The translations under genes and the position numbers were made by a program. From Solirubrobacteraceae bacterium (lineage in GTDB: Bacteria > Actinomycetota > Thermoleophilia > Solirubrobacterales > Solirubrobacteraceae): a DNA stretch of 44,576 nt. Below are positions 1 to 7,531 of the stretch, in pieces (position 1 is the first letter of the stretch; the number at the start of each line of letters is the position of its first letter). Where the stretch lies: assembly GCA_017882375.1 (NCBI GenBank), contig JADGPP010000023.1:1-44576 (forward strand). Reading direction: 5' to 3'. The notes beneath the pieces are model-generated. The model was not told the origin of the DNA. It did not search any database and was given only the letters and a program-made list of their open reading frames with translations.

Positions 1-2
1 AA

Positions 3-269
3 CTGAAGTGGAATCTGCCGGTGTACGTCCGCGGCGAGAAGACGAGCCTGTGGATGCTTCAGAACTTCAAGAACCACTGCTCGCTGCGATTCCCACCACC
101 GTTCTTCGCCACCCAGAAGGCCGCGGTTGAGGCCGCTGGATACGAGGCCGGTGAGGGCTTCATCAGGCTCCCTTACAGTCGCGTGCTGCCGACCCACCTT
201 CTGAAGGCGCTGATGCAGGCGCGGGTCGAGGAGTACGCAGCGACCGGTGCCGGCTGGAACGACCGCTGA
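3..269 (+). CDS. DUF1801-like protein, 5' end outside the window
   Basis: The frame is open to the left edge, so only the last 88 residues are visible. The residues before the first possible GTG start at 21 (LKWNLPVYV) still fit the family, so the true start lies upstream. The pattern (LKW near the start, then FKNHCSLRF, an AGY-containing turn, and a C-terminal RLPYSRVLP) resembles DUF1801/YdhG-type small proteins. That family has an iron-chaperone-like fold and includes frataxin-like members, but no reaction is established. No cofactor-binding motif is certain here. The next gene begins 47 bases downstream on the same strand. Confidence 0.6.
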   Translation: MKWNLPVYVRGEKTSLWMLQNFKNHCSLRFPPPFFATQKAAVEAAGYEAGEGFIRLPYSRVLPTHLLKALMQARVEEYAATGAGWNDR

Positions 270-316
270 CCCCGCCTACTTTCCGTGAGGGTCGCGGTCG
301 TTGAGGTAGCGATTAC

Positions 317-517
317 GTGGTGATCTACGAGCAGGCCGAGGATGGGGCGTGGGGGGCGTACTTCCCTGACCTGCCCGGCGTTGTAGCGCTTGGCGCGACG
401 CGTTCGGAGGTCGGCGAGCGCATTGAGGAGGCGCTAGCCGCGTACGCGGATGATCTCCGTAAGAGAGGCGGGTCGCTGCCGGCACCCCATCACACGACCG
501 GCACCGTCGCTGCCTGA
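317..517 (+). CDS. Orphan HicB-family antitoxin-like protein
   Basis: This 66-residue protein has the partial RNase H-like core of HicB antitoxins: an acidic strand, GAYFPDLPG, then TRSEVGERIEEALAAYADDL as the helix. HicB proteins normally neutralise the HicA mRNA interferase and often carry a C-terminal DNA-binding domain. Here the protein stops straight after the core, so there is no room for a ribbon-helix-helix or HTH domain. No HicA-like gene lies on either side. The GTG at 317 is the first usable start, because an in-frame TGA lies at 302-304. The family usually has a Tyr just before the first strand, and that codon sits directly upstream of the GTG, so the N-terminus may be slightly eroded. 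Confidence 0.6.
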   Translation: MVIYEQAEDGAWGAYFPDLPGVVALGATRSEVGERIEEALAAYADDLRKRGGSLPAPHHTTGTVAA

Positions 518-619
518 CCTGGCCTCTGCTGGTTGGCGACTATGCCATGCGCAGCGACGGAGCGTGGACGACTGCGGGGTTTGCGCAACGTACGGTCCTC
601 TCCATCGCAGGACCCCCCG

Positions 620-654
620 CGACCGAGAGCCCCGAAAGACGGGGCCCTCGGTCG
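620..654. terminator. Hairpin terminator after the ligand-binding protein gene
   Basis: Arms 620-634 and 640-654 pair over 15 bases with one mismatch around a five-base loop. The hairpin lies 34 bases past the stop of the minus-strand gene at 688 and about 100 bases past the plus-strand HicB-like gene, so it can serve both. There is no long T-run. Confidence 0.55.
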
Positions 655-687
655 TCGATGGGGCTTCGCCGGTCGGCGCGGAAGCGC

Positions 688-1824
688 TCACGCCTGGACC
701 AAGCGATGCTCCTCCACGATCTGCTCGTCGGGATCGATGACGCCGAGGCTCTTGACGATCTTCAGCGCACCATCGCGCACCTGGGCGATGTACATGTTCA
801 TGCGAACGTGGTGCTGTCCTGGGACCATCTCCGCCGGGCCGCCGGGCCCGACGGCGATCTTCGCGTGGTCGAGCGCCGCGATGACGTCGCGCTGCTCGAG
901 CGAGCCCGCCTCTCTCACGGCGGCCTCCCAGAGCCTGAGGCCGCGGTACATGCCCGAGCACGCGCTGCCTCCCGTGAACAGCGCGCTGTCCCGGTACAGC
1001 TCGTCGTAGCGTCCCAGCAGTTCCTTGCTGAACGGGTCGCCGGCGTCCTGGTAGTAGTCGAGGCAGCCGAACAGACCCTCGACCTGCTCGGGCGGCACCA
1101 GGCCGAGGCAGTTCTCATCGAAGTACGTGCAGACGAGGTGGCCGCCGCGCTTGGAGAAGCCGGCGTCGTGAAGCTGCTGCATGAACGGCGTCAGCCCGGG
1201 TGGGACGATCGTGTTGAAGACCACCTCGGCGCCGCTCGACATGATCTGCTCGACGATCCCGCCATAGTCGGTGTGGTCGAGTGGGTGGTATTTCTCCGCG
1301 ACGATCTCACCGCCTTCGGCTGCGACGACCCGGCGGACCTTCTCGTTGAGCACGCGCGGCCAGATGTAGTCGGCGGACGGCAGCGCGAACCTCTTGGCGC
1401 CCGTCCGCTGCATCAGCCACGGGATCAGTGGGTCCACCTGCTGCGCCGGCACCGGACCGGTGCAGAAGATCAGCGGGTCGCGCTCCTGGCCCTCGTACTG
1501 CTCGGGGTAGATGTACAGCGTCCTGCCCTCGACCACGGCCGGCTTCTTGATGGCCTGCCGCGTCGAGCTGTAGATGCCGCCTAGGATGACATCGACGCGA
1601 TGCTGCTGGACGAGCTTGGTTGCGCACGCCTCGGCGGCGCTGTCGTCGGTCTCCCCGTCCTCGAGGTACAGCTCGAGCTGCCGCCCGAGCAGGCCGCCGC
1701 CGGCGTTGATGTCGTCGATCACCATCTTGGCGACGTTGGCATCGGCTACGCCCATGAATGACAGCGGGCCCGTCTGGTCGGCGATCACGCCCACCTTGAT
1801 TGGACTGTCTGTTGATCCCTGCAT
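688..1824 (-). CDS. AmiC/UrtA-like ligand-binding protein without a signal peptide
   Basis: A 378-residue type I periplasmic-binding-protein fold. The N-terminus (IKVGVIADQTGPLSFMG) and the stretch with YPEQYEGQE and SADYIWPR match the branch that holds UrtA (urea or short-amide ABC binding proteins) and AmiC (cytoplasmic amide sensor). No signal peptide or lipobox is present. An in-frame TAG, the stop of the upstream gene, lies only ten codons before the ATG, so none can have been missed. The start is the ATG at 1824, placed six bases after GGAGG; a GTG directly before it is too close. No permease or ATPase gene is nearby. It follows a small gene and an HD/LuxR regulator on the same strand, so a soluble sensor is more likely than a transport component. 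The ligand (amide, urea or amino acid) is unknown. Confidence 0.7.
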   Translation of the reverse strand: MQGSTDSPIKVGVIADQTGPLSFMGVADANVAKMVIDDINAGGGLLGRQLELYLEDGETDDSAAEACATKLVQQHRVDVILGGIYSSTRQAIKKPAVVEGRTLYIYPEQYEGQERDPLIFCTGPVPAQQVDPLIPWLMQRTGAKRFALPSADYIWPRVLNEKVRRVVAAEGGEIVAEKYHPLDHTDYGGIVEQIMSSGAEVVFNTIVPPGLTPFMQQLHDAGFSKRGGHLVCTYFDENCLGLVPPEQVEGLFGCLDYYQDAGDPFSKELLGRYDELYRDSALFTGGSACSGMYRGLRLWEAAVREAGSLEQRDVIAALDHAKIAVGPGGPAEMVPGQHHVRMNMYIAQVRDGALKIVKSLGVIDPDEQIVEEHRLVQA

Positions 1825-1854
1825 CACGTTCCTCCGATCTCGATTTCCGATGAC

Positions 1855-2127
1855 CTACGCGTCGTACTGGCCGCCGGGCTCGGCCACCTGCGGCCTGCCC
1901 TTGTGCCCGGCGTCCTGCATGATCGGCGGGACCTCGGGGTCGGAGGCGAAGCGCTTCCAGCCCTCGGCGTCCCAGTCGAAGATCACCCAGACCCGGTCCT
2001 GCTCGTTGGGGTCACGAAACACAGTCGCCCCTTTTGAGCCGTGCTGCCGACGCTTCTCAGCGCCTGTCGTCGAAAAGACCTCCGTGAAGCGGTCGAAGTC
2101 CTCGAACGTCGTCGTTGCCAGGAACAT
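1855..2127 (-). CDS. Small dimeric alpha/beta-barrel-like protein
   Basis: A 90-residue protein with no signal peptide. Its layout is a strand (MFLATTTFEDFDRFTEVF), a helix, HGSKGATVFRDP, a strand VWVIFDWD and a helix with FASDPEVPPIM. This resembles the ferredoxin-like dimeric barrel of antibiotic-biosynthesis-monooxygenase and related small proteins. The assignment rests on secondary-structure pattern only, and no catalytic residue can be named. AGAGGAGG about five bases before the ATG is a strong ribosome site. It lies between the HD/LuxR regulator (93-base gap) and the ligand-binding protein (30-base gap), all on the minus strand, so the three are probably cotranscribed. Confidence 0.55.
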   Translation of the reverse strand: MFLATTTFEDFDRFTEVFSTTGAEKRRQHGSKGATVFRDPNEQDRVWVIFDWDAEGWKRFASDPEVPPIMQDAGHKGRPQVAEPGGQYDA

Positions 2128-2220
2128 GCTGCCTCCTCTGCCGCTCTCGGCGCCGCTTCTCGGCTCCGATGGTGAGGCGAGTATCCGGCCGGGCTACTCG
2201 GTGCGCATCGGGCGAACGCC

Positions 2221-3816
2221 CTATGCGGCGGCGTGCACGAGGTCGTGCTCGAAGGCCCAGAGCGTCGCGGCCGCGCGCGTGCGCACGCCGGCCTTCTCGT
2301 AGATGTGCTGGACGTGGTGCCCGGCGGTCTTGACGGAGATTCCGAGGTCGTCGGCGATTCCCTGGTTCGACGCTCCCCGCACAAGCGCGAGCAACACCTC
2401 GAGCTCGCGCGGCGTGAGACCCGCGGGAAGCTCGCGCGGGCGTTTGGTGACGCGGTGCCCCGCGGCGGCGAGCACGGCACCGACGGCCTCGTCGTCGAGG
2501 CGTCCCTCGCGCGCCTCGCGTAGCAGCTCCTGCTCTGCCGCCGGCGCTTCGAGTGCTCCTCTGTGTGGCCGCGCCTGGCGCATCGCGGCGTAGCAGTCGG
2601 CGGCGGCGAGGATGCGGGCGGCTGGACCGAGCGCCGGTCCCCTGGCGCCGCGGTGATAGCCGGAGCCGTCGAGGCGCTCGTGGTGTGAGCCGGCCAGTTG
2701 CCCGATCGCGGCGAGTGCCGGCGACTGCGCGAACGCACGCTCGCTGTAGTGGGCGTGCAGCCGGACGCGCTCCCACTCGCCGAAGCCCAGCGCTCCCGGC
2801 TTCTCCCATATGGCATTCGAGACGCCGACACGACCGAGATCCTGGGCGAGCGCAGCTCGTCGCAGGAACGTGACGGAGTCGGCCTCGAGACCCATGCGCC
2901 AAGCGGCGCCCTCGGCTATGTCGGCCACGGTGGTCGAGTGCTCGCGCAGCCACGGAGACTTGAGACCGGTGATCGCAGCGATCGTCGCGAACGCGGCGTC
3001 GATCTGCTCGCCTGAGAGCCAGATCAGTGGCGTCGGCTCGCTCTCGAGCGCGTGCTCCCACATGCGCGCCTCGTCCAGCCCGGCCAACATCTCGTCGAGG
3101 TTCTGCACCGCGAGTTCGGCGAGTCTCGGCTCATACGCGGCGCCTGAGCGGCGTTCGACGACGTCCAGCGCCCTCTCGATCCCGCCCGCGGACAAAAACA
3201 GCGAGGCATCTTTGGCGACGTGCACGAGCCGCATCGGCAACGGCGTCGAGTCACCTGCGACGGGCGGGAATCCGAGTCCGTCCCAGCGCGAGAAGATGTA
3301 TTCGAGCGCATCCTCGACACCCGGAGGCAGGTCGAGCCACCCGGCGAACCGCTGCGCCACCTCGCACATCGTCGCGAACGATTCTCGAGCCCTCGGGGCC
3401 GCGTTGGTGATCGCGTCCTCGATCAGCCGGGAGCGCACCTCCGGTGGGCGGCCCAAGCCGACGTTCGATCTGTAGAACTCGAGAACCTCTGCTGGGTTCG
3501 TCGGATCGACCAGGTAGAAGGCGGCTCGATGAGCGATGTCGTCGCCGAACAGCTGCGCAGCCTCATGTCCGTTCGCCGTGCAACCAGATGCGTGCAGGAG
3601 CGCGACGTAGTAGGTGTCGGACAGCTCCTCGGCGGACGCTCCCGCAAGCTCGCCCAGCTGAACCGCGAGCACGGCGGTGCGCATCGCGTGCTCGAGCGGC
3701 TGCCCGGTTCCGAGGTCGGTCGCGATCGAGAGGGCGCCAACGATCTCCGCAGCCCGGATCGGCCGCTCAGGCGGGCACGGCACGGCTGCAGCACCCCCTA
3801 CCTCCTCTGTCGCCAC
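2221..3816 (-). CDS. HD-domain protein with C-terminal LuxR-type HTH
   Basis: A 531-residue regulator. Residues about 30-170 form a first helical HD-like region, with HAM and LLHASGC where metal ligands would be. Residues about 270-420 form an HD-GYP-like domain with an IWEKPGAL segment, a following RLH, and HHERLDGSGYHRG. Residues about 460-525 are a GerE/LuxR HTH: LTPRELEVLLALVRGASNQG, then helix-turn-helix and a VKTAGHHVQHIYEKAGV recognition region. HD-GYP proteins degrade cyclic-di-GMP, but the HD pair here reads QD, so catalysis is doubtful and ligand sensing is more likely. The start is a GTG. It heads a three-gene minus-strand group with a signal-less ligand-binding protein. Confidence 0.8.
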   Translation of the reverse strand: MATEEVGGAAAVPCPPERPIRAAEIVGALSIATDLGTGQPLEHAMRTAVLAVQLGELAGASAEELSDTYYVALLHASGCTANGHEAAQLFGDDIAHRAAFYLVDPTNPAEVLEFYRSNVGLGRPPEVRSRLIEDAITNAAPRARESFATMCEVAQRFAGWLDLPPGVEDALEYIFSRWDGLGFPPVAGDSTPLPMRLVHVAKDASLFLSAGGIERALDVVERRSGAAYEPRLAELAVQNLDEMLAGLDEARMWEHALESEPTPLIWLSGEQIDAAFATIAAITGLKSPWLREHSTTVADIAEGAAWRMGLEADSVTFLRRAALAQDLGRVGVSNAIWEKPGALGFGEWERVRLHAHYSERAFAQSPALAAIGQLAGSHHERLDGSGYHRGARGPALGPAARILAAADCYAAMRQARPHRGALEAPAAEQELLREAREGRLDDEAVGAVLAAAGHRVTKRPRELPAGLTPRELEVLLALVRGASNQGIADDLGISVKTAGHHVQHIYEKAGVRTRAAATLWAFEHDLVHAAA

Positions 3817-3833
3817 ATCGCGACTCTACTCCT

Positions 3834-3847
3834 GCTTGCCAGCAAGC
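3834..3847. promoter_or_regulatory. Inverted repeat in the divergent promoter region
   Basis: GCTTGC-CA-GCAAGC is a perfect 6-base inverted repeat, 17 bases upstream of the GTG of the HD/LuxR gene. It lies in the 213-base region (3817-4029) between that gene and the divergent fusion gene. It could be an operator, perhaps for autoregulation. Nothing else was recognised in this gap apart from the TACGCT at 4016. Confidence 0.3.
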
Positions 3848-4015
3848 GGTCGCTCGCCGCGGGGCACGTTTTCGACGAGATGCCACGACAGGTCGAGCGC
3901 AGACCGGCCGCGTGCCCGAGCGAGCAGGACGGCCTCTTGCAAACGAGCATCGTCTGCACGCACCGTCTCGGCTGCGGTCGCTATCGCTCGAAGGTCGTCG
4001 CGGCGTCGACGCGGT

Positions 4016-4021
4016 TACGCT
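4016..4021 (+). promoter_or_regulatory. -10-like hexamer just before the fusion gene
   Basis: TACGCT fits the actinobacterial -10 pattern TANNNT and ends eight bases before the GTG at 4030. A transcript starting from it would be leaderless or nearly so. No convincing -35 was found. A GGAG at 4022-4025 lies too close to the GTG for a normal ribosome site. Confidence 0.3.
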
Positions 4022-4029
4022 GGAGCCCT

Positions 4030-4791
4030 GTGGCGGGTCGAGAGAATCGAGCCGAGTCCGCGGCGATCCGCGCCGTCGTGCGCGGCGACGTGCAGGCTGT
4101 GGGCTTTCGCGACGCGACGCTCCGCCGGGCACGCAAGCTGGGCGTGATGGGCTGGGTGCGCAACGGCGAGGACGCGAGCGTGCAGGTTCACGCCGAGGGC
4201 GCCGCGCCGGCGGTCGAGGAGCTCGTGGCCTTCCTGCACGAAGGGCCGCCGGCGGCCCGCGTCGCGCAGGTGGCGATCGACCGCGTTGCCGTCGAGGGCC
4301 ACGAGCAGTTCGCCATCCGCGGTGTCAGCGCGGGCGCGTTCGTCGTGCAGGAGCACGCCGCTACCGCGCATCACTTCGACCTACGCTTGGAGGTCGAGGG
4401 GGTGATGCGCTCGTGGGCGGTTCCCAAGGGACCGTCGCTGGACCCTGCGGTCAAGCGACTGGCGGTCGAGGTCGAGGATCACGAGCTAGCACACAACGCG
4501 TTCGAGGGCGCGAGCGCAGCCGGCGGGGTGATCGTGTGGGATCGCGGAACCTACGAGCAGGGCGGACGCGTCGCGTGGCCGCAGGCGCTCGCGCGCGGTC
4601 ACGCCGTCTTCCTGCTTCACGGCGAGAAGCTGCGCGGCGGCTTCGCGCTGCAGCGCACCCGAGCGGGCGCCAAGGCGCAGTGGCTGCTGATCAAGCGCCG
4701 TGACGAGCACGCGCAGCCCGGCTCGGACGTCGTTGCCGAGCGTCCGTGCTCGGTCATCAGCGGGCGCACGCTCGACGAGCTTCGCCAGTGA
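4030..4791 (+). CDS. Acylphosphatase fused to LigD-type 3'-phosphoesterase
   Basis: A 253-residue protein with two domains in one uninterrupted frame. Residues 12-92 are an acylphosphatase: VQAVGFR carries the phosphate-binding Arg27 and GWVRN carries Asn45, at the 18-residue spacing of known enzymes. Residues about 98-250 are the 3'-phosphoesterase (PE) domain seen at the N-terminus of bacterial LigD. It has FVVQEHAATAHHFDLRLE with the His/Asp/Arg metal site, SWAVPKGPSLDP, EVEDHEL and VIVWDRGTYE. The loop after FEG is a few residues shorter than the usual IPEGxYGAG form. The PE domain trims 3'-phosphate or ribonucleotide ends in end-joining repair; acylphosphatase hydrolyses acyl phosphates. 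The frame stays open far upstream, but family similarity starts only here, so the GTG at 4030 is chosen. No ku or ligase gene is in the window. The two stop codons at 4791 and 4824 face each other. Confidence 0.82.
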   Translation: MAGRENRAESAAIRAVVRGDVQAVGFRDATLRRARKLGVMGWVRNGEDASVQVHAEGAAPAVEELVAFLHEGPPAARVAQVAIDRVAVEGHEQFAIRGVSAGAFVVQEHAATAHHFDLRLEVEGVMRSWAVPKGPSLDPAVKRLAVEVEDHELAHNAFEGASAAGGVIVWDRGTYEQGGRVAWPQALARGHAVFLLHGEKLRGGFALQRTRAGAKAQWLLIKRRDEHAQPGSDVVAERPCSVISGRTLDELRQ

Positions 4792-4823
4792 GCCGCTCGC
4801 TGTCGCCCGCAGGCACGGCGGCC

Positions 4824-5813
4824 TCAAGCCCCGCGCGCCTCGACGTCCTCGCGCGCGTGCTCCTCGAGCATCGGCTCCAGCGAGGAGTGGGCGAGCAGGC
4901 CCGGCAGCATCGGCGCGAGGAAGTTGACGAGGCGGTAGGCGACGACCGAGAGCAGCGCCTTGGGGGCGTGGACGTGCACGGCGATCAGCGAGAGCGTCAA
5001 CAGCACCTCGGTGATGCCGGCGCCGCCGAGCGGCAGCGAGCGGCGGCTGGCGGCATAGCCGGTGGCGTAGGCGACGACCAGCGCCGGCACCGACAGCTCG
5101 ACGCCGAAGCACAGCAGCGCGAATGCCAGGCAGGCGATCTCCGCCGCCCAGTAGATGCCCATCCCGAGCAGCGCCAGCGGGCGCTCGAGCGGGCGCAGCA
5201 CGACGCCGCGCAGCACCTCCGCTCCCGCCAGCAGATCGCCGATCCAGCGCCCGATGCGACCGTCCGAGCGCTGGAAGTGATGGATGATCCGCGGCTGCGT
5301 CGCCCACCATGCCAGCGCGAAGCCGGGCGGCACGGCGAACACCCACGGCAGCGTGAGCGCAAGCGAGGCGCTGTGCGATTCCAGCAGCAGGATCAGCGCG
5401 CAGACGCACGCGGCGGGGGCGAGCAGCAGGTACTCGACGACGCCGAGCGCGAGAACCTGCCGCCGTGCACCGCGGCGGCTGCGGTGCACGGCGCTCAGCG
5501 CGTGGCGATCGAAGGAGAAGCCGCCGAGCGCCACGAACGGGCCGAAGCCGGCGACGACGAGGCGGATCGTCAGCAGCAGCGAAAGCCGTGGCCGATCGGG
5601 GGCGAGGACCGTCGAGCGGTAGGCGAGGACGTAGCCGACGTACGCCACGAGCTCGAACCCGAGCGCGGCGAGCAGCCACGCCGGCTGCATCTGCTCGAGG
5701 GCCCGCCACAGTGCGCGCGGGCTATCCGACGCCGCGATGGCCACCGCCGTCCCTCCGGCGATCAGCGCCGACAGGAGCATGGTGATGCGGGGGCGCCGGT
5801 TGAGAGCTTTCAT
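4824..5813 (-). CDS. UPF0104 / lysylphosphatidylglycerol synthase TM-region-like membrane protein
   Basis: A 329-residue integral membrane protein with about eight hydrophobic segments, starting with LLSALIAGGTAVAIA. Conserved points of the PF03706 family are present: a gFGPFVALGGFSFDRHAL segment near residue 90, the SLPLGGAGITEVLLTL segment near residue 260, and VVAYRLVNFLAPMLPGLL near the end. This domain forms the flippase half of MprF and also occurs alone in many actinobacteria, where its lipid substrate is unknown. No synthase (DUF2156) half follows. The frame is open far upstream through the neighbouring gene; the ATG at 5813 is the only sensible start. It lies 107 bases after the MFS exporter on the same strand. 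Confidence 0.8.
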   Translation of the reverse strand: MKALNRRPRITMLLSALIAGGTAVAIAASDSPRALWRALEQMQPAWLLAALGFELVAYVGYVLAYRSTVLAPDRPRLSLLLTIRLVVAGFGPFVALGGFSFDRHALSAVHRSRRGARRQVLALGVVEYLLLAPAACVCALILLLESHSASLALTLPWVFAVPPGFALAWWATQPRIIHHFQRSDGRIGRWIGDLLAGAEVLRGVVLRPLERPLALLGMGIYWAAEIACLAFALLCFGVELSVPALVVAYATGYAASRRSLPLGGAGITEVLLTLSLIAVHVHAPKALLSVVAYRLVNFLAPMLPGLLAHSSLEPMLEEHAREDVEARGA

Positions 5814-5920
5814 CGCCGAGGCGACGGTGTCGCACGCGTCGCTGCCATCGTAGGTCCTATTCAGCGGCGAAGTTGCGGTTGCGCTCGCCCCGGGGAAGTG
5901 GCCCGAGCTAGCCGTGCCGG

Positions 5921-7396
5921 CTAACCCGCGTGCGAGGCGGCAGCCGAGTCGCTGCCGCCCTCGCTTCGTGCCGCCAGGGAGTGCGAGCGACTGTCGCGCG
6001 AGGAGATCAGCACGGCCGTCAAGAATGCGCCCACCAGCGCAAAGCCCGCGCCGACGAGAAAGGCACGCTCGAAGCCCTTCGTCAGTGCGATCCCGAGATC
6101 GTGCTGCCCGGCGTGGATGACGGCGTTGGTGCGGCTGTTGGCGATCGTCGCAAGGATCGCCAGCCCGAGCGCGCCGCCGACCTGCTGCGCGGTGTTCACC
6201 AGCCCCGAGGCAAGGCCCGCCTCGTGCGGTCGCGTGCCTGTGACCGCGGCGATCGTCACGGGCACGAAGGACAGGCCGAGGCCGATCGCCGCGAGCAGCG
6301 ACGGCCCGAGCACGTTCGCGGCGAACGTCCCGCCGGTGCCGGGCACGCGCGAGAACCAGAACAGCCCTGCGGCGACGAACAGCAGCCCGACGACGAGAAC
6401 CGGCTTGAAGCCAAAGCGCGTCACGCCCACCGACGCGGCGCCGGCGGAGAGGGTGATCGCGATGGCGAGCGGCAGGTAGGAGAGGCCGGCCTTCAGCGCC
6501 GAGAAGTGCAGCACCTGCTGCATGTACAGCGAGATGAAGAAGAACATCGAGAACAGCGACATGCCGATCAGCAGCGCGACCGTGTCGGCGCCGCGCAAGG
6601 TGCGCAGGCGGAAGATCGAGAACGGCATCAGCGGCGCGCGCGAGCGCATCTCGATCGCCAGGAAGGTGGCCAGCAGCACCAGCGCTCCGGCGATCTCCAG
6701 CAGCGTTTCGGTCGAGCCCCAGCCGGCGTTGACGGCATCGACGAGCGCGTACACGAGCAACGCGAGCCCGGCGGTGACGGCGATGGCGCCCGGGATGTCG
6801 AAGCTGCGCGTCTCCTGTTCGGAGCGGCTCTCCTGCAGCAGGCGAGGGGCGAGGAGCGCGCACAGGACGCCGATCGGCACGTTGACGAACAGCACCCAGC
6901 GCCAGCTGAGCCCGCTCGTGAGCACGCCGCCGAGCAGCACGCCCGCGGCACCGCCCGCTCCGGCGACCGCGCCCCAGACGCCGAGCGCGCGGTTTCGCTC
7001 GGCACCTTCGGAGAACGTCGTCGTGATGATCGACAGCGCGGCCGGCGAGACGATCGCCGCGCCCAGGCCCTGCACGGCACGCGCCGCGATCAGCCACGGC
7101 TCGGACTGGGCGAGGCCACCGAGCAGCGAGGCCAACGAGAACACCACGAGTCCGAGCATGAACATCTTCCGTCGCCCCATCAGGTCGGCGAGGCGCCCGC
7201 CGAGCAGCAGGAAGCCGCCGAACGTGAGCGTGTACGCGTTGACCACCCACGTGAGGTCGTCCTGGGAGAAGTGCAGCGCACGGCCGATCGACGGCAGCGC
7301 GATGTTGACGATCGAGGCGTCGATCACGACTACGAACTGCGTCATGGCGAGCAGCGCCAGGGCGAGGTTCTTTGCGCGATCTGCGGCTGGGGTCAT
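5921..7396 (-). CDS. MFS multidrug exporter, DHA2 (14-helix) family
   Basis: A 491-residue transporter with about 14 membrane segments. The DHA2 marks are clear: DASIVNIALPSIGRAL in helix 1, GGRLADLMGRRK as motif A between helices 2 and 3, ARAVQGLGAAIVSPAALS as motif B, and GPVLGGVL-like GVLLGGVLTSGLSWRWVLF as motif C. Members such as EmrB and QacA export drugs with proton antiport; the substrate cannot be told from sequence. GGGAGG lies five bases before the ATG. No TetR or MarR regulator is adjacent. A TATCAT -10-like site lies at 7442-7447 on the minus strand, with only a weak -35. Confidence 0.92.
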   Translation of the reverse strand: MTPAADRAKNLALALLAMTQFVVVIDASIVNIALPSIGRALHFSQDDLTWVVNAYTLTFGGFLLLGGRLADLMGRRKMFMLGLVVFSLASLLGGLAQSEPWLIAARAVQGLGAAIVSPAALSIITTTFSEGAERNRALGVWGAVAGAGGAAGVLLGGVLTSGLSWRWVLFVNVPIGVLCALLAPRLLQESRSEQETRSFDIPGAIAVTAGLALLVYALVDAVNAGWGSTETLLEIAGALVLLATFLAIEMRSRAPLMPFSIFRLRTLRGADTVALLIGMSLFSMFFFISLYMQQVLHFSALKAGLSYLPLAIAITLSAGAASVGVTRFGFKPVLVVGLLFVAAGLFWFSRVPGTGGTFAANVLGPSLLAAIGLGLSFVPVTIAAVTGTRPHEAGLASGLVNTAQQVGGALGLAILATIANSRTNAVIHAGQHDLGIALTKGFERAFLVGAGFALVGAFLTAVLISSRDSRSHSLAARSEGGSDSAAASHAG

Positions 7397-7531
7397 GCTG
7401 CCTCCCGGGTCGTCGAGTGCGTGCGGCCGGAGTCGGGCACGATGATATGAACCGTCGTCTCTAGGACGAACGGGATCGCGCCAGATGGACGGCGTGCGGA
7501 CGTCGCAGGGGTGAGTGCTCAGGAACTACGG

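Noticed and set aside
3220-4029. Upstream extension of the acylphosphatase-phosphoesterase frame
   Set aside because: It runs antisense to the HD/LuxR gene and has no family similarity. The acylphosphatase domain begins just after the GTG at 4030.
5814-7250. Upstream extension of the UPF0104 gene frame through the MFS exporter
   Set aside because: The extra 479 residues are low-complexity Arg/Ala sequence out of frame with the exporter. Only the part from the ATG at 5813 shows family similarity.
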